Below, one piece after another: positions 19,701 through 28,205 of a DNA stretch of 64,000 nt (positions are counted from its first letter, which is position 1; each line of letters begins with the position of its first letter). This stretch comes from Halotia branconii CENA392 (lineage in GTDB: Bacteria; Cyanobacteriota; Cyanobacteriia; Cyanobacteriales; Nostocaceae): assembly GCF_029953635.1 (NCBI RefSeq), contig NZ_CP124543.1:1095455-1159454 (forward strand), written 5' to 3'. The position numbers and the translations under genes are program-made. Under the pieces are notes generated by a model. The model did no database searches. It was not told where the DNA came from and saw only the letters and a program-made list of their open reading frames with translations.

Positions 19701-22355
19701 ACTGCTATTTTCTAGAGTTGCTAGTTGTTCAGTTTCTGGTAAATCAGCGATCGCCTCTAAACTGTCTTCTATAATCTCTGAAGAATCACTGTTCTTTTCT
19801 AGAGTTGCTGGTTGTTCAGTTTCTGGTTTGAATAAATCATCGAACGGCTGAATGTAAGTTGAATGATCTGTAGTGGTTTTTTCCTCAAGATTCTCATCAC
19901 TACTATCGCCTAGAGGATGGAACAAATCAATTTCTGACTCAGCCAATGTTTGAGAAGAAGCTACAACAGATTCGTCTGTAGACAGGTTAGTAAATTCGGG
20001 GATGAAATCTAAAGTTTCTGGCTCTTGTGAAAAATTAGAAATCTCCTGCAAAGAAATATTATCATCGCCAACGGTAGAAGAAATCGTTAAGTCGCTTGTT
20101 GTTGAATCGCCAAAAAAATCATCTCCAGTATCTGGAGGTAATATCAAATCTAGCGGCTGCTCTGGCTGCTCAAAAGAGATATCAAACTCTTCTAGGTCAA
20201 AATTTGCTGTTGGCGAGGATGTGGACTGCTTATCGTCAAATATCTCACTAGAAGATGTTGCAGCAAATAAACTCTCTTCTAAGGCTTTTGCTATATCCTG
20301 CTCAAGGACGAGATCAAATTCTGACTGTTGTTCTGCGTCAGTTTCCTGGTTCCAGAAGTTGCTCAAATCATCATCTGTCTGAGAAAATTCTATTTCTGTA
20401 GTAGTTGGTGCATCAAATAAATCACCAATTTCTGACTCATTCGTAGGTAAGATGGTATTTTCTTCTGTAGCAGCAAACAGATTATCTAAAGAAAAAGCAT
20501 CTGACTGAGGAACATTAGGCTTTAATTCCAGAGAATTATTAGCATTAATTTCCTCTAAATTCTCTATATTTGTAGTTTCTATAAATAAGTCATCTAAACT
20601 ACTTGGTTGGTTAATAGATATTTCAATACTGGCAATAATTTCAGTTTCTGGTTGAGTAACTTCTTCAGTAGGTAGTGCTAGATTTTCATCTAGTCCTATT
20701 GCCAATAAGTCATCCATTGTATCCTGTTGATTTATCTCTTCAGGAGACTGTGGCAATTCGCTAGAGATTTCAGCTAATTTTTCTAAAGCATCAGTAGATA
20801 TTGATAAATCTTGTGATTTTAAGTTCTCTTGTTCTAAAATTTTATCGCCAAATAGTAGATCTAATTCTTCTTTTTTACTTGTGCTTATTTGAGACTCATC
20901 GCTGCTTATATCTTCATCCAAGGATAGAAAATCAGCTAAATCGCTATCAACTTCATCATTATCATGATCGCTGAGTTCAATACCTAATTCACTGACATTT
21001 TTAATATCTAGAACTTCTTCTTGTTGCCAAGTTTCATCAAGTTCAGGAGTTTCACCTTCAAACAAGTCAGCTAAAGTATTTAATTCGGCTAATCCTACTT
21101 CTGGCCCGTTGTGATCATTATGTTTATTAGTAACAGCTACATCGTCTTCATTACTAAAGAACAGACTAACACTGGCAGCTTCAGAAATGTCATTTTCTGC
21201 AATATGTTCTATATTAAGCTGCTCGGATAGTTCTGTGAAACTAGTTACACTATCTGTTGGCTGTAAAACCGTAGCATCACTAACCAAATTATCTGTTTGA
21301 AGCGGCAATATTGGCTCAGATAAGTTTGGCTCAGACGTAATTAATGGTTCTGTAACAGTAGCAAGCCGTTCTTCTAGCAAATCTGTAGTTATTTCTAACA
21401 AATCGATTTCTGGAAAACTCAAAAGTGCTTCTAATTGCTGACTAATGGCAATCTCGGCTTCCCTACTTTGGTGAACTAATTCTTGAGCTTGCTTAATTTC
21501 GGTAATGACAATTTTTGCTAAAGTCAGATATGTATTTTCGGGATTAGCGATCGCACTAGCCGCCGCTTGACATAAACCACACCAGTTGGGTAAATTCCAT
21601 TTCTCACCCAGAGTAACCAACTGGTGACAACATTGCTGAAGTTTTTGTCGAGATTCAGGTGTAGCTTTTTGCTTAAATAGCTGCAACATTTCCCGTAGTG
21701 CCTGTAGCACTTGGCTTTGAAACTCACCCCAATCCTTTTCTCTGCTAGCAACTGGCGTACGTGTTTCTTGAGATGGTGCAGAAAAGTTAATTTCTGTTGT
21801 AGTTGTCTGGGTATCTTCCTCCAAAAGGGGAATATCTTGGCGGAGGAAAATTTCTGTGAGTGTGCTGACGCTATCAGCAGAGGCTGGTTGTAATTTCGCT
21901 GTCGCAGTACCGTTGACTACTCCATTACTACCTTGTTGTACTAAAGTTTCCAGATGCTCATACAGCCATTTAAAAACCGGCTCGGCTTCTGACATGAGAT
22001 TGTTAGCAGCTTCTTCCGACAAACCGAACGGCCCGCTTAAATGTTCTAACAGTGCCTTGAGGGTGTCGGATACACCGAGAAATAAAGACTCTAATTTTTG
22101 ATCAATTTTAACTGGATGCTCTTTGAGAACTTTAAAACAATCTTCTAGACGGTGGGAGGTATGCTGGATGCTACTCAGACCAAGCATTGCCGCCCCTCCC
22201 TTGATGGAATGAGCCGCCCGGAAAACTTCGTTAACCATTTCCGGGTCGTTTAAGGTACTTTCGAGATTCAGCAACCCCTGTTCAATTGTGTTCAGGTGGT
22301 CTCTTGCTTCTTCGATGAAGTAGCCTAAAATCCGCTGTTGTTGTTCCGGCAGCAT
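16749..22355 (-). CDS. hmpE: HmpE-like hybrid CheA histidine kinase
   Basis: Giant CheA of 1868 residues. Order: N-terminal HPt domain with phospho-His in AAHSIKGGA (about residue 49); helical region; an acidic Asp/Glu/Ser-rich linker of about 800 residues holding the seven-unit repeat at 19140-19835; P3 dimerisation (MSNLVGELVVNRN, near 1225); HATPase (HMLNNAIAHGIE, GDDGAGID); CheW-like domain; and a C-terminal receiver with phospho-Asp in CDIEMPRCDG (near 1790). It matches PilL/HmpE kinases controlling type IV pilus motility and hormogonium development. The ATG at 22355 is preferred over an upstream TTG. Last gene of the operon. Confidence 0.93.
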   Translation of the reverse strand: MLPEQQQRILGYFIEEARDHLNTIEQGLLNLESTLNDPEMVNEVFRAAHSIKGGAAMLGLSSIQHTSHRLEDCFKVLKEHPVKIDQKLESLFLGVSDTLKALLEHLSGPFGLSEEAANNLMSEAEPVFKWLYEHLETLVQQGSNGVVNGTATAKLQPASADSVSTLTEIFLRQDIPLLEEDTQTTTTEINFSAPSQETRTPVASREKDWGEFQSQVLQALREMLQLFKQKATPESRQKLQQCCHQLVTLGEKWNLPNWCGLCQAAASAIANPENTYLTLAKIVITEIKQAQELVHQSREAEIAISQQLEALLSFPEIDLLEITTDLLEERLATVTEPLITSEPNLSEPILPLQTDNLVSDATVLQPTDSVTSFTELSEQLNIEHIAENDISEAASVSLFFSNEDDVAVTNKHNDHNGPEVGLAELNTLADLFEGETPELDETWQQEEVLDIKNVSELGIELSDHDNDEVDSDLADFLSLDEDISSDESQISTSKKEELDLLFGDKILEQENLKSQDLSISTDALEKLAEISSELPQSPEEINQQDTMDDLLAIGLDENLALPTEEVTQPETEIIASIEISINQPSSLDDLFIETTNIENLEEINANNSLELKPNVPQSDAFSLDNLFAATEENTILPTNESEIGDLFDAPTTTEIEFSQTDDDLSNFWNQETDAEQQSEFDLVLEQDIAKALEESLFAATSSSEIFDDKQSTSSPTANFDLEEFDISFEQPEQPLDLILPPDTGDDFFGDSTTSDLTISSTVGDDNISLQEISNFSQEPETLDFIPEFTNLSTDESVVASSQTLAESEIDLFHPLGDSSDENLEEKTTTDHSTYIQPFDDLFKPETEQPATLEKNSDSSEIIEDSLEAIADLPETEQLATLENSSDSSEIIEDSLEAIADLPETEQLATLENSSDSSEIIEDSLEAIADLPETEQAATQENLSDSSEIIEDSLEAIADLPETEQAATQENLSDSSEIIEDSLEAIADFSEIDDLLTSDTEQPATQENPSDSSEIVEDSIEAIADFSEIDDLLTSDTEQPATLENNSDSSEIIEDSLEAIADFSEIDDLLTSELATDTTEDDALADLDFGEFGLNLETDENLAEVSQQNETYIQDEFADLEALLKEDVSPNTKPSFIAEEDFAALEALLGADDDEQVTAKSHDQLSQMPQLRPETTASPVTDEFGDLEKLLAEADQTISHSSPAKQNIGKIPRPSARRTAKFEETMKVPVKQLDDMSNLVGELVVNRNTLEQDHERMRQSLDNLLVQVQQLSDVGARMQELYERSLLEASLLASRKTKESPKEISLPADDADTDRGFSELEMDRFTPFHTLSQEMIELIVRVRESASDIDFVTEETERVARQFRQVTTQLQEGLTKARMVPFSQTIDRLRRGVRDNAIKYGKQVELIIEGGDTLIDKMILDHLTDPLTHMLNNAIAHGIEMPEVRQAAGKQPVGVITIRAFHQGNQTIISVGDDGAGIDTEGIKAKAIKLGMITAEQAKTISRMEVYDLLFQSGFSIKDKADEISGRGVGMDVVRSEISEIRGTVNTDSIINKGTTFTIRLPLTLSICKALCCVSDKARVAFPMDGVEDTLDIPVKNIQHSADGQSFISWRDTVLPFRPLKELLTFNRQIIRGSVYGGTRDDDMVSVIVVRSGNTLIALQIDLVLSEQEIVIKQFEGPAPKPIGVAGATVLGDGRIMPIADVLEIIDIFQGRISKHSGGTLWQQKGTPDVIEIPAVKIDPTVLIVDDSITVRELLSLTFNKAGYRVEQARDGQEAWDKLRSGLPCDIVFCDIEMPRCDGLELLSRIQKDSSLNHLPIAMLTSRGADKHRQMAIQLGASGYFTKPYLEEALLEAAVRMLKGEKLVNSSNG
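19140..19835 (-). repeat. Seven-unit in-frame coding repeat in hmpE, one HIP1 site per unit
   Basis: Seven tandem units encode variants of TEQxATxExxSDSSEII followed by EDSLEAIAD. HIP1 octamers lie at 19177, 19288, 19399, 19486, 19573, 19660 and 19747, so spacing is 111, 111, 87, 87, 87 and 87 bases. The 111-base units add an FSEIDDLLTSD segment (37 residues against 29). All spacings are multiples of three. The repeat is in the acidic linker between the HPt and kinase core. Confidence 0.95.
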
Positions 22356-22480
22356 AAGCAAGGATGAAGGATAAAGGATAAAGGATTAAAGATAAAAGAT
22401 GAATGACAGGGGATAAAAGCTAAAGCATGAATAAATGTTCACACTTCACACTTCATACTTCACACTTCATACTTCATCCT
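22356..22480. repeat. Short tandem repeats in the hmpD-hmpE spacer
   Basis: On the plus strand a purine-rich run of AAGGATA/AAAGATA heptamers (about 22360-22400) is followed by ACTTCACACTTCAT-type repeats (about 22440-22485). These are the short tandem repeats common in Nostoc spacers. They sit inside the hmp operon, between the receptor and the kinase gene, and leave the kinase without an obvious Shine-Dalgarno sequence. Confidence 0.75.
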
Positions 22481-25420
22481 TTACCTGGATTCGAGGGTTT
22501 CCACGCGGAAACGCTCAACAGAGGAGATCAAGTCGCGGGATACACCTACTAGATTTTGTAAAGCCCCGGAAACTCTTTGTGCTTCCTGGGACGTTTCTTG
22601 TGCTGTTAATTCTACTGATTGCATGACGTGAGCAACGGCACGGGAAGTTTCCGTCTGTTCTACTGTGTCGCTGGTAATAGAGCGTACAAGAGTATCAATT
22701 CGATTCGCAACTTGAATAATATTTTCTAGCGATCGCTTAGCTTCTTCTGCTAATTTTGTACCTTTAATTACCTGTTGTGTGCCTTCTTCCATTGCGGTCA
22801 TTACAGAGCCTGTTTCGCTTTGGATTTGCATTACAATTTGTTCAATTTCCTTCAGGGATTTCGCAGATTTATCTGCTAACTGGCGCACTTCATCTGCCAC
22901 AATGGCAAATCCACGCCCAGCTTCTCCTGCCCGTGCCGCCTCAATACTAGCATTGAGTGCCAGCAAGTTAGTACGGGAGGCAATTTGGGAAATTAACGCC
23001 ACAATTTTAGAAATTTCTTGGGAAGATTCCGCTAATCGCTTCACTTTGCGAGTAGTTTCAGCAACAGTTTCGCGGATTTCTAAAATACCTGCCACAGTAT
23101 TTTCCACGGCCTCACCACCTTTGAGAGCAATGGTACTAGCATCGCGAGCAACTGCTTCAGCTTCTCTGGCTGCTTCCGCTACCCGCTGAATCGAGTCGGT
23201 CATTACCTGCACAGAATTTAAGGTGACACCTAACTCTTCTGCTTGGCGCAAAGCATCACTAGATAAAGCTCTAGCAAAAGTTTCAGAATTAGTTGCACCT
23301 TTTGTAACTTCTTTGGCTGCTACTTTTACTTGTTGGACAATATCCCGCAGGTTTTGAATTGTCAAGTTAAAGGCATCAGCAACGGCTCCGAGTACGTCGG
23401 CTGTCACTTCAGCTTGGACTGTTAAATCTCCTCTAGCAGCGCCTTCTACGTCGTCTAACAAGCGAATTACTTGGCGTTGCAGGTTTTCTTTGGCTTCTTC
23501 TTGTTCATCGGCTTTACGTTGGGCTTCATGGGTAGTCGTAAAAATTACCCGCGCCATTTCGTTAAAGCCAGTAGCCAACAGCCCTAATTCATCTTCAGAG
23601 TATACTGTGGCTTGCACATTCAGATTGCCTTGACGGACTGCATCAAATTGAGCTTGTAAATCCTTGGTTGTGCGGCGAATTTGTCTGAGTGTGAGACTTC
23701 CCATAAAAGCAGCGGTGGAAAATCCCGCAATGCCAGCGGCTAAAGACATTGCCCAACCTGTATTTCTGATAGATTCTCGCTGTTGGGGCAAAGAAAAATT
23801 GGCAGATGCGAAGCTGACGGTAGCTACAACCAAAGCAGAGAAAACACCCACAGTTCCAGCAACAAACCAAGGTTTCGTGTCCAAAGGAGCATTTTCTAAT
23901 GGTGCTAACCAACCTTGCTCGACGCTGACGGTAGGTTCTAGCTTTGAGACATCAGTTTGAGTAAAAACTGGAACTGCTTCTTGTGCGCCTGTATGAGAGC
24001 CAGTAATTGAAAATAGTTCGTCATCGCGATCGCCTGTTTCATTTTCTGGGGTAGCATCTTTAGTCTGAGCGCGTGGACTGCCTGTTTCCATCGTACCTGA
24101 AAGCATTACCACATCACCGAAGCTAGAATCTACTTCTGCTAAGTCAAACCCAGGAATACTTCCTAAATCATCAAATTCGTCAAAGTCGTCTAAAAACTCT
24201 ATATTACTTTTAGATTTTTCCCCGTTTAAGATATTGTTGTTTCGGTTGTCATCTAAGGAAAATTCTTCTGAGCCGAAAGCAGACTCAAATGCCTCAAAAT
24301 CAAAACCTTCATCACTATCAAAGCTGTTTGGTTCGACTGTTATATTTTTTGGAAGTTGCTGTTGGTTTGGCAAAGCAAAATTTCCGTTCACAGATGAAAG
24401 CGTTTCTGGAAAATTTTCTTGTGCTTTTGATTGCTGTAACCAATTACTTGATTTTGATTGTGATAAATTATCTTGACTACTGTATTTTTGTGTGGAACCA
24501 TCATCTGGTTCCGCTTTGCCCATTAATAAGGTTTCACCCTCTAGGCTATTTATTGGCAAGTCCAAACTTGGAATATCTGAATCTTGTTGGTTTTCTTCTA
24601 CCAAGACTTCAAAAGTATTTTCTAAGCTATTGCTTGTGGATGAATTAAATTCTCCAAAAGGTGAATCATTACTATTATTGGAGTAATCTTTACTGTCAGA
24701 ACTGGCATTACTATCTAAGAAATTACTATTAAATTTTGGTTCCTCAAGACTTTCTTCTAAACTATCTTCCTGCCAGAAAGCTGGTAACTCCAAGTCTGAT
24801 TGCTTTTCCCAAATGTTGGCGTTTGACTCTGGCTCATCTAGATTTTGATTTAAAGCAAAAGGATCATCGCTCAAAGGCACTGAGGAATCTGAGTTTGTAT
24901 TAAATGAAATACTGTCTGTAGGAATATCAAATGGACTACTTGAAGATATTTCTTCTAGGTCTACAGTTTCTGGTTCTGGGTTAAAGCAATTCAAATCAAA
25001 ACTGTTATTGCTATCTGAGTCCGCAAATATCCCCAAGTCTTGCAATTCTGGTTCGTTAGATTCCAGATTATCGGCTATTCTTGAGGAATTTGTTGACTTT
25101 TCTTCGCTATTATCCTCAGTAGAAAAGTGTCCCTCAAATGGTTGTTGGTATTGACTGATATTTTCTAGACCATTATTAGCAAAACCAATAATTTCTTGAT
25201 CATCAGTCAACTGCAACACTTTTTGATATTCTTTTTGTGCTACATCATATTGCTGCAAAACATAGTAAATATGACCCCGCAACAAATGACAGTTAGGGTC
25301 ATCTGGGACATTTTGCACTACCTGATCAACCAAATTAGCTGCAACTTCATATTTCTGTTGCGCGTAGGCTGCACAAGCCTGTTTATATGTTTCGAGGTAA
25401 TCATCTATACTTGCTGCCAT
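22481..25420 (-). CDS. hmpD: HmpD-like methyl-accepting chemotaxis protein
   Basis: 979-residue receptor. The N-terminus (residues 5-75) looks like a TPR repeat (YKQACAAYAQQKYEVA, DPNCHLLRGHIYYVLQQYD). A Ser/Asp/Asn-rich acidic linker of about 400 residues follows, then two membrane helices (near 515-537 and 555-580), HAMP domains, and the signalling hairpin with tip [20 protein letters not shown] near 826. The start is the ATG at 25420 (MAASIDDYL), preceded by GGGAGAGGAA; longer frames overlap cheW. It resembles PilJ/HmpD receptors that sense surface or light cues for twitching. No large periplasmic domain is present. Confidence 0.93.
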   Translation of the reverse strand: MAASIDDYLETYKQACAAYAQQKYEVAANLVDQVVQNVPDDPNCHLLRGHIYYVLQQYDVAQKEYQKVLQLTDDQEIIGFANNGLENISQYQQPFEGHFSTEDNSEEKSTNSSRIADNLESNEPELQDLGIFADSDSNNSFDLNCFNPEPETVDLEEISSSSPFDIPTDSISFNTNSDSSVPLSDDPFALNQNLDEPESNANIWEKQSDLELPAFWQEDSLEESLEEPKFNSNFLDSNASSDSKDYSNNSNDSPFGEFNSSTSNSLENTFEVLVEENQQDSDIPSLDLPINSLEGETLLMGKAEPDDGSTQKYSSQDNLSQSKSSNWLQQSKAQENFPETLSSVNGNFALPNQQQLPKNITVEPNSFDSDEGFDFEAFESAFGSEEFSLDDNRNNNILNGEKSKSNIEFLDDFDEFDDLGSIPGFDLAEVDSSFGDVVMLSGTMETGSPRAQTKDATPENETGDRDDELFSITGSHTGAQEAVPVFTQTDVSKLEPTVSVEQGWLAPLENAPLDTKPWFVAGTVGVFSALVVATVSFASANFSLPQQRESIRNTGWAMSLAAGIAGFSTAAFMGSLTLRQIRRTTKDLQAQFDAVRQGNLNVQATVYSEDELGLLATGFNEMARVIFTTTHEAQRKADEQEEAKENLQRQVIRLLDDVEGAARGDLTVQAEVTADVLGAVADAFNLTIQNLRDIVQQVKVAAKEVTKGATNSETFARALSSDALRQAEELGVTLNSVQVMTDSIQRVAEAAREAEAVARDASTIALKGGEAVENTVAGILEIRETVAETTRKVKRLAESSQEISKIVALISQIASRTNLLALNASIEAARAGEAGRGFAIVADEVRQLADKSAKSLKEIEQIVMQIQSETGSVMTAMEEGTQQVIKGTKLAEEAKRSLENIIQVANRIDTLVRSITSDTVEQTETSRAVAHVMQSVELTAQETSQEAQRVSGALQNLVGVSRDLISSVERFRVETLESR

Positions 25421-25436
25421 TTCCTCTCTCCCAATT

Positions 25437-25967
25437 TCATCCTGCCCATCTTGCACTCCGTAAAATTGCCATTTGATCAAGCAGTTTTAGACACTGATTA
25501 TTTTTAGCACCTATTGACCACTCTCCACGTAAAAAGGGAGCCATAGTATCGGGTAAATTAGTTGGTGGCATCAAATGCTGCACATCCAGCCAGTCCATAC
25601 CACCGACTTCGTCTACCGCTAAACCGACAATTGTGTCCTGTTCTTCAATAGCAATCACCGGAATTTCAGCTCTATCTGTGTTTAACGGAGTTGCTTCACC
25701 AAGAAATTGACCCAAATCAGCCACCCAAATTACTCGACCTCGTAAATTTAGAGTACCCAAAAGTAAAGGAGAAGCATTAGGAATCGGGGTAATTCTGTCA
25801 GGACTTAGTTCCATAACCTCTCGGATACCAGTTGCTGGTAGTGCAAACTCCTGATGCGAGGGTATATAAAACCGCAAATGTAACTCACCTTCAGGACTTT
25901 CTACTTGTAATTCAGGACGGAAGTGGTCTTGACCATTGCCACTTAAAAAGTCCGGTAACTTGCCCAT
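25437..25967 (-). CDS. hmpC: HmpC-like CheW adaptor
   Basis: 176-residue CheW/PilI adaptor linking receptor to kinase. The CheW core is seen as FYIPSHQEFALPATGIREVM, LLLGTLNLRGRVIWVADLG and a later VGLAVDEVGGM. About 30 extra N-terminal residues (MGKLPDFLSGNGQDHF...) precede the domain. It lies between cheY and MCP genes, 16 bases before the MCP start, in an order (PatA-like, CheY, CheW, MCP, CheA) identical to the hmp locus of Nostoc punctiforme and the pil chemotaxis loci of other cyanobacteria. Confidence 0.92.
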   Translation of the reverse strand: MGKLPDFLSGNGQDHFRPELQVESPEGELHLRFYIPSHQEFALPATGIREVMELSPDRITPIPNASPLLLGTLNLRGRVIWVADLGQFLGEATPLNTDRAEIPVIAIEEQDTIVGLAVDEVGGMDWLDVQHLMPPTNLPDTMAPFLRGEWSIGAKNNQCLKLLDQMAILRSARWAG

Positions 25968-25980
25968 ATTGTTTTCATCC

Positions 25981-26346
25981 TTATCCTCGCAGCAGTTGTT
26001 TGACTGTTCCTACCAACTCAGTTGGCTGAAACGGTTTAGCTATATAAGCATCCGCACCTTGCTTCATACCCCAATAGCGATCAAATTCTTCGCCTTTAGA
26101 AGAACACATGACCACAGGCACGTTTTGGGTTTTGGGATCGGATTTTAATCGACGGCAGACTTCATAACCGTTCATGCGGGGCATAACGATATCTAAGACC
26201 ACCAAGTCAGGAGGTGTGGTTTGAATTGCTTCCAATGCCTCTACGCCGTCACTAGCATGGGTAACTTTTAAGCCAGTTGCTTTTAGGAGATCTGTAATCA
26301 TCTCTCTTTGGGCGATACTGTCTTCCACGATCAGAACTGTACTCAT
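25981..26346 (-). CDS. hmpB: HmpB-like CheY response regulator
   Basis: 121-residue single receiver domain. Acidic pocket VEDS (E8, D9), phospho-acceptor D52 in LDIVMPRMNG, Thr/Ser switch in VMCSSKGE, and the conserved Lys in IAKPF. It resembles PilH-type regulators, which act as output or phosphate sink for a CheA. AGGAGGTAG before the ATG is a strong ribosome-binding site. It follows the PatA-like gene by 174 bases and precedes cheW by 13 bases. Confidence 0.93.
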   Translation of the reverse strand: MSTVLIVEDSIAQREMITDLLKATGLKVTHASDGVEALEAIQTTPPDLVVLDIVMPRMNGYEVCRRLKSDPKTQNVPVVMCSSKGEEFDRYWGMKQGADAYIAKPFQPTELVGTVKQLLRG

Positions 26347-26520
26347 AAATGGTTATCTACCTCCTGATGTAGACGTTCCTTTTTGGAACATTCTTTGTTC
26401 TCCCTCGTAAGTAGTTAGTGTATAAATTAAGTTTATTGATTCACTAATTTACTAGATAGTAAAGTTGTCCTGAAGTTGGCTGACTCTGTGATAACATCTT
26501 TTACTCTATCTTTTGTAGAA

Positions 26521-27744
26521 TCAACAAGTCTTATATCTTGTCTCGGTTCCTACGCAAGTTTGTAAGTCTACATATTTTTCTACGAGCATGAGTAACTCAG
26601 TATCACCAAACGGCTTGGTTAAATAATCTGTTGCGCCAACCATACTAGCTCTGACTCGGTCAGTAAATCCATCTTTACCAGTCAGCATAATAATCGGTAT
26701 GAGCCGAAATGCTGTAGATTGTCGCAGCATGGCACAAATCTCATAACCATCTAATTCCGGCATAGAAATGTCGCATAAAATCAGATCTGGCTGGAGTCGA
26801 AAAATCAAACTCAGCGCCTCCAAAGGATTACTGAGAGCGATCGCATCGTACCCTTGTTGCTGCAAGATAGATTCTACAGTTTCACAGATAGTAGTTGTAT
26901 CGTCAATACATACTATCCGCACCTGATGATTTTTTTCTGTCTCCTTGTCTTCTATTTGTATCTTTAAGTTAGTTGTACCCGAATATACTAATTGCAACCA
27001 ACCCTGCTGTACGTATGGATATATCACTTTAGCGACTGTCAAAATATCTCGGTTGAGATAACGAGCTAGTTGGCGTAGGGAGGTTTTACCATCCGCCCAT
27101 TGTTGTAACTTACTCACAGTTGCTGCTGGCAGTGAAGAACTTAGCTGAACTATGTCAGCTATTATCGGTAATTGTTCTGGAGACTGAATATGTGGATATA
27201 ATTGCTTCCATTCTTGGCGTTGTTGGGTAATTTTAGCTACTAAAGGAGCAATTTCTAAGCTGGTTAGTTGAGGGGCCAGTGCCACACCCTGAAGAAAAAT
27301 GAAATTACCCTGGTGTAAACTCAGTAAGTCAAAAAGGGTCTCATGTATTAATTGGTGAATAATATTATGAGCTACTTTCGGACTAATCATATTCCGTTCT
27401 AAAAGCGCCCAGAGATAGCCATATTCTGTAGCGTGATCTAAACCTAAGGAAGCAAGTTGCTGTTCATCGAGTTGCATTTCAACTCGGTTATGTTGTAAGT
27501 AATCACTAATCCGCAACAAATTACTATCACCTTCTTGGCAATAGATAATTTGACCATTGAGGAAAAAGACAAACCAAAAACGTTGTTGACAGTTCCTAGA
27601 ATGGCGATGTCTATTTGCCTTATCTTTTATTGTTTGTTCGCTGTTGTGAAAGTCGGCTTCCACTAAAAGTTGTCCAGTTCGCTGTCCCAATTCAATCAGT
27701 TGCAGGATACTGCGAATGTCAATTTCACTTAAATTTCCCCGCAT
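26521..27744 (-). CDS. hmpA: HmpA-like PatA family response regulator
   Basis: 407 residues. The N-terminal 140 residues are a PATAN/DUF4388 domain (MRGNLSEIDIRSILQLIELG, RTGQLLVE), followed by a helical region and a C-terminal receiver (VCIDDTTTICETVE, phospho-Asp in CDISMPELDG, TKPFG). This is the layout of PatA, PixG and PilG/TaxP1. PATAN regulators bind pilus motor ATPases to set direction in cyanobacteria. First gene of the operon, divergent from hmpF. Confidence 0.92.
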   Translation of the reverse strand: MRGNLSEIDIRSILQLIELGQRTGQLLVEADFHNSEQTIKDKANRHRHSRNCQQRFWFVFFLNGQIIYCQEGDSNLLRISDYLQHNRVEMQLDEQQLASLGLDHATEYGYLWALLERNMISPKVAHNIIHQLIHETLFDLLSLHQGNFIFLQGVALAPQLTSLEIAPLVAKITQQRQEWKQLYPHIQSPEQLPIIADIVQLSSSLPAATVSKLQQWADGKTSLRQLARYLNRDILTVAKVIYPYVQQGWLQLVYSGTTNLKIQIEDKETEKNHQVRIVCIDDTTTICETVESILQQQGYDAIALSNPLEALSLIFRLQPDLILCDISMPELDGYEICAMLRQSTAFRLIPIIMLTGKDGFTDRVRASMVGATDYLTKPFGDTELLMLVEKYVDLQTCVGTETRYKTC

Positions 27745-28205
27745 TTAGCTCGAAAGCACTCCTGGTAAGTTAATTTTGTCCGTCAATTTTTTGATGTTTC
27801 TAGAAACTTCAAAAAATAAATTATCTAATATATTCAGATTCTATTTTTCTTACTTCCTCTGCTCCCCCTGCCTCTTCCCTAGTCGATGAGGTATGGGTAC
27901 TCAAAATCTTATTTCCTTTACAGCTAATCCTCATCAGGGGATACATTCAGATACAATCTGTAAATTTTCGTAATAGCTTTTGACAAAGCTAGTGATACCA
28001 CGGAAGTCATCATTACTGTCATCAGTAGAAAATATAAAGACGCGATTCAATCGCTTCTATAAATATCAAGTCGTGATAACTCACGTCTATAAATAGTTTT
28101 GTCTGTCTTGTTTTGCTCAACAGGGGTGAAATTAAGACAGGTTAGCAGAATTATCTCAGGTATATCTCAAGTCACAGACATTAAGTACACAAGAGGACGA
28201 ACGGT
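27745..28205. promoter_or_regulatory. Divergent hmpA/hmpF intergenic region
   Basis: 461 bases between two divergent motility transcription units, so it must contain promoters for both. I see AT-rich segments, a GACGCGATTCAATCGCTTCT stretch near 28039 and repeated CTATAAATA near 28059 and 28090, but no confident -35/-10 pair. GAGGACGAACG just before the hmpF GTG is its ribosome-binding site. No coding frame is convincing. Confidence 0.5.
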
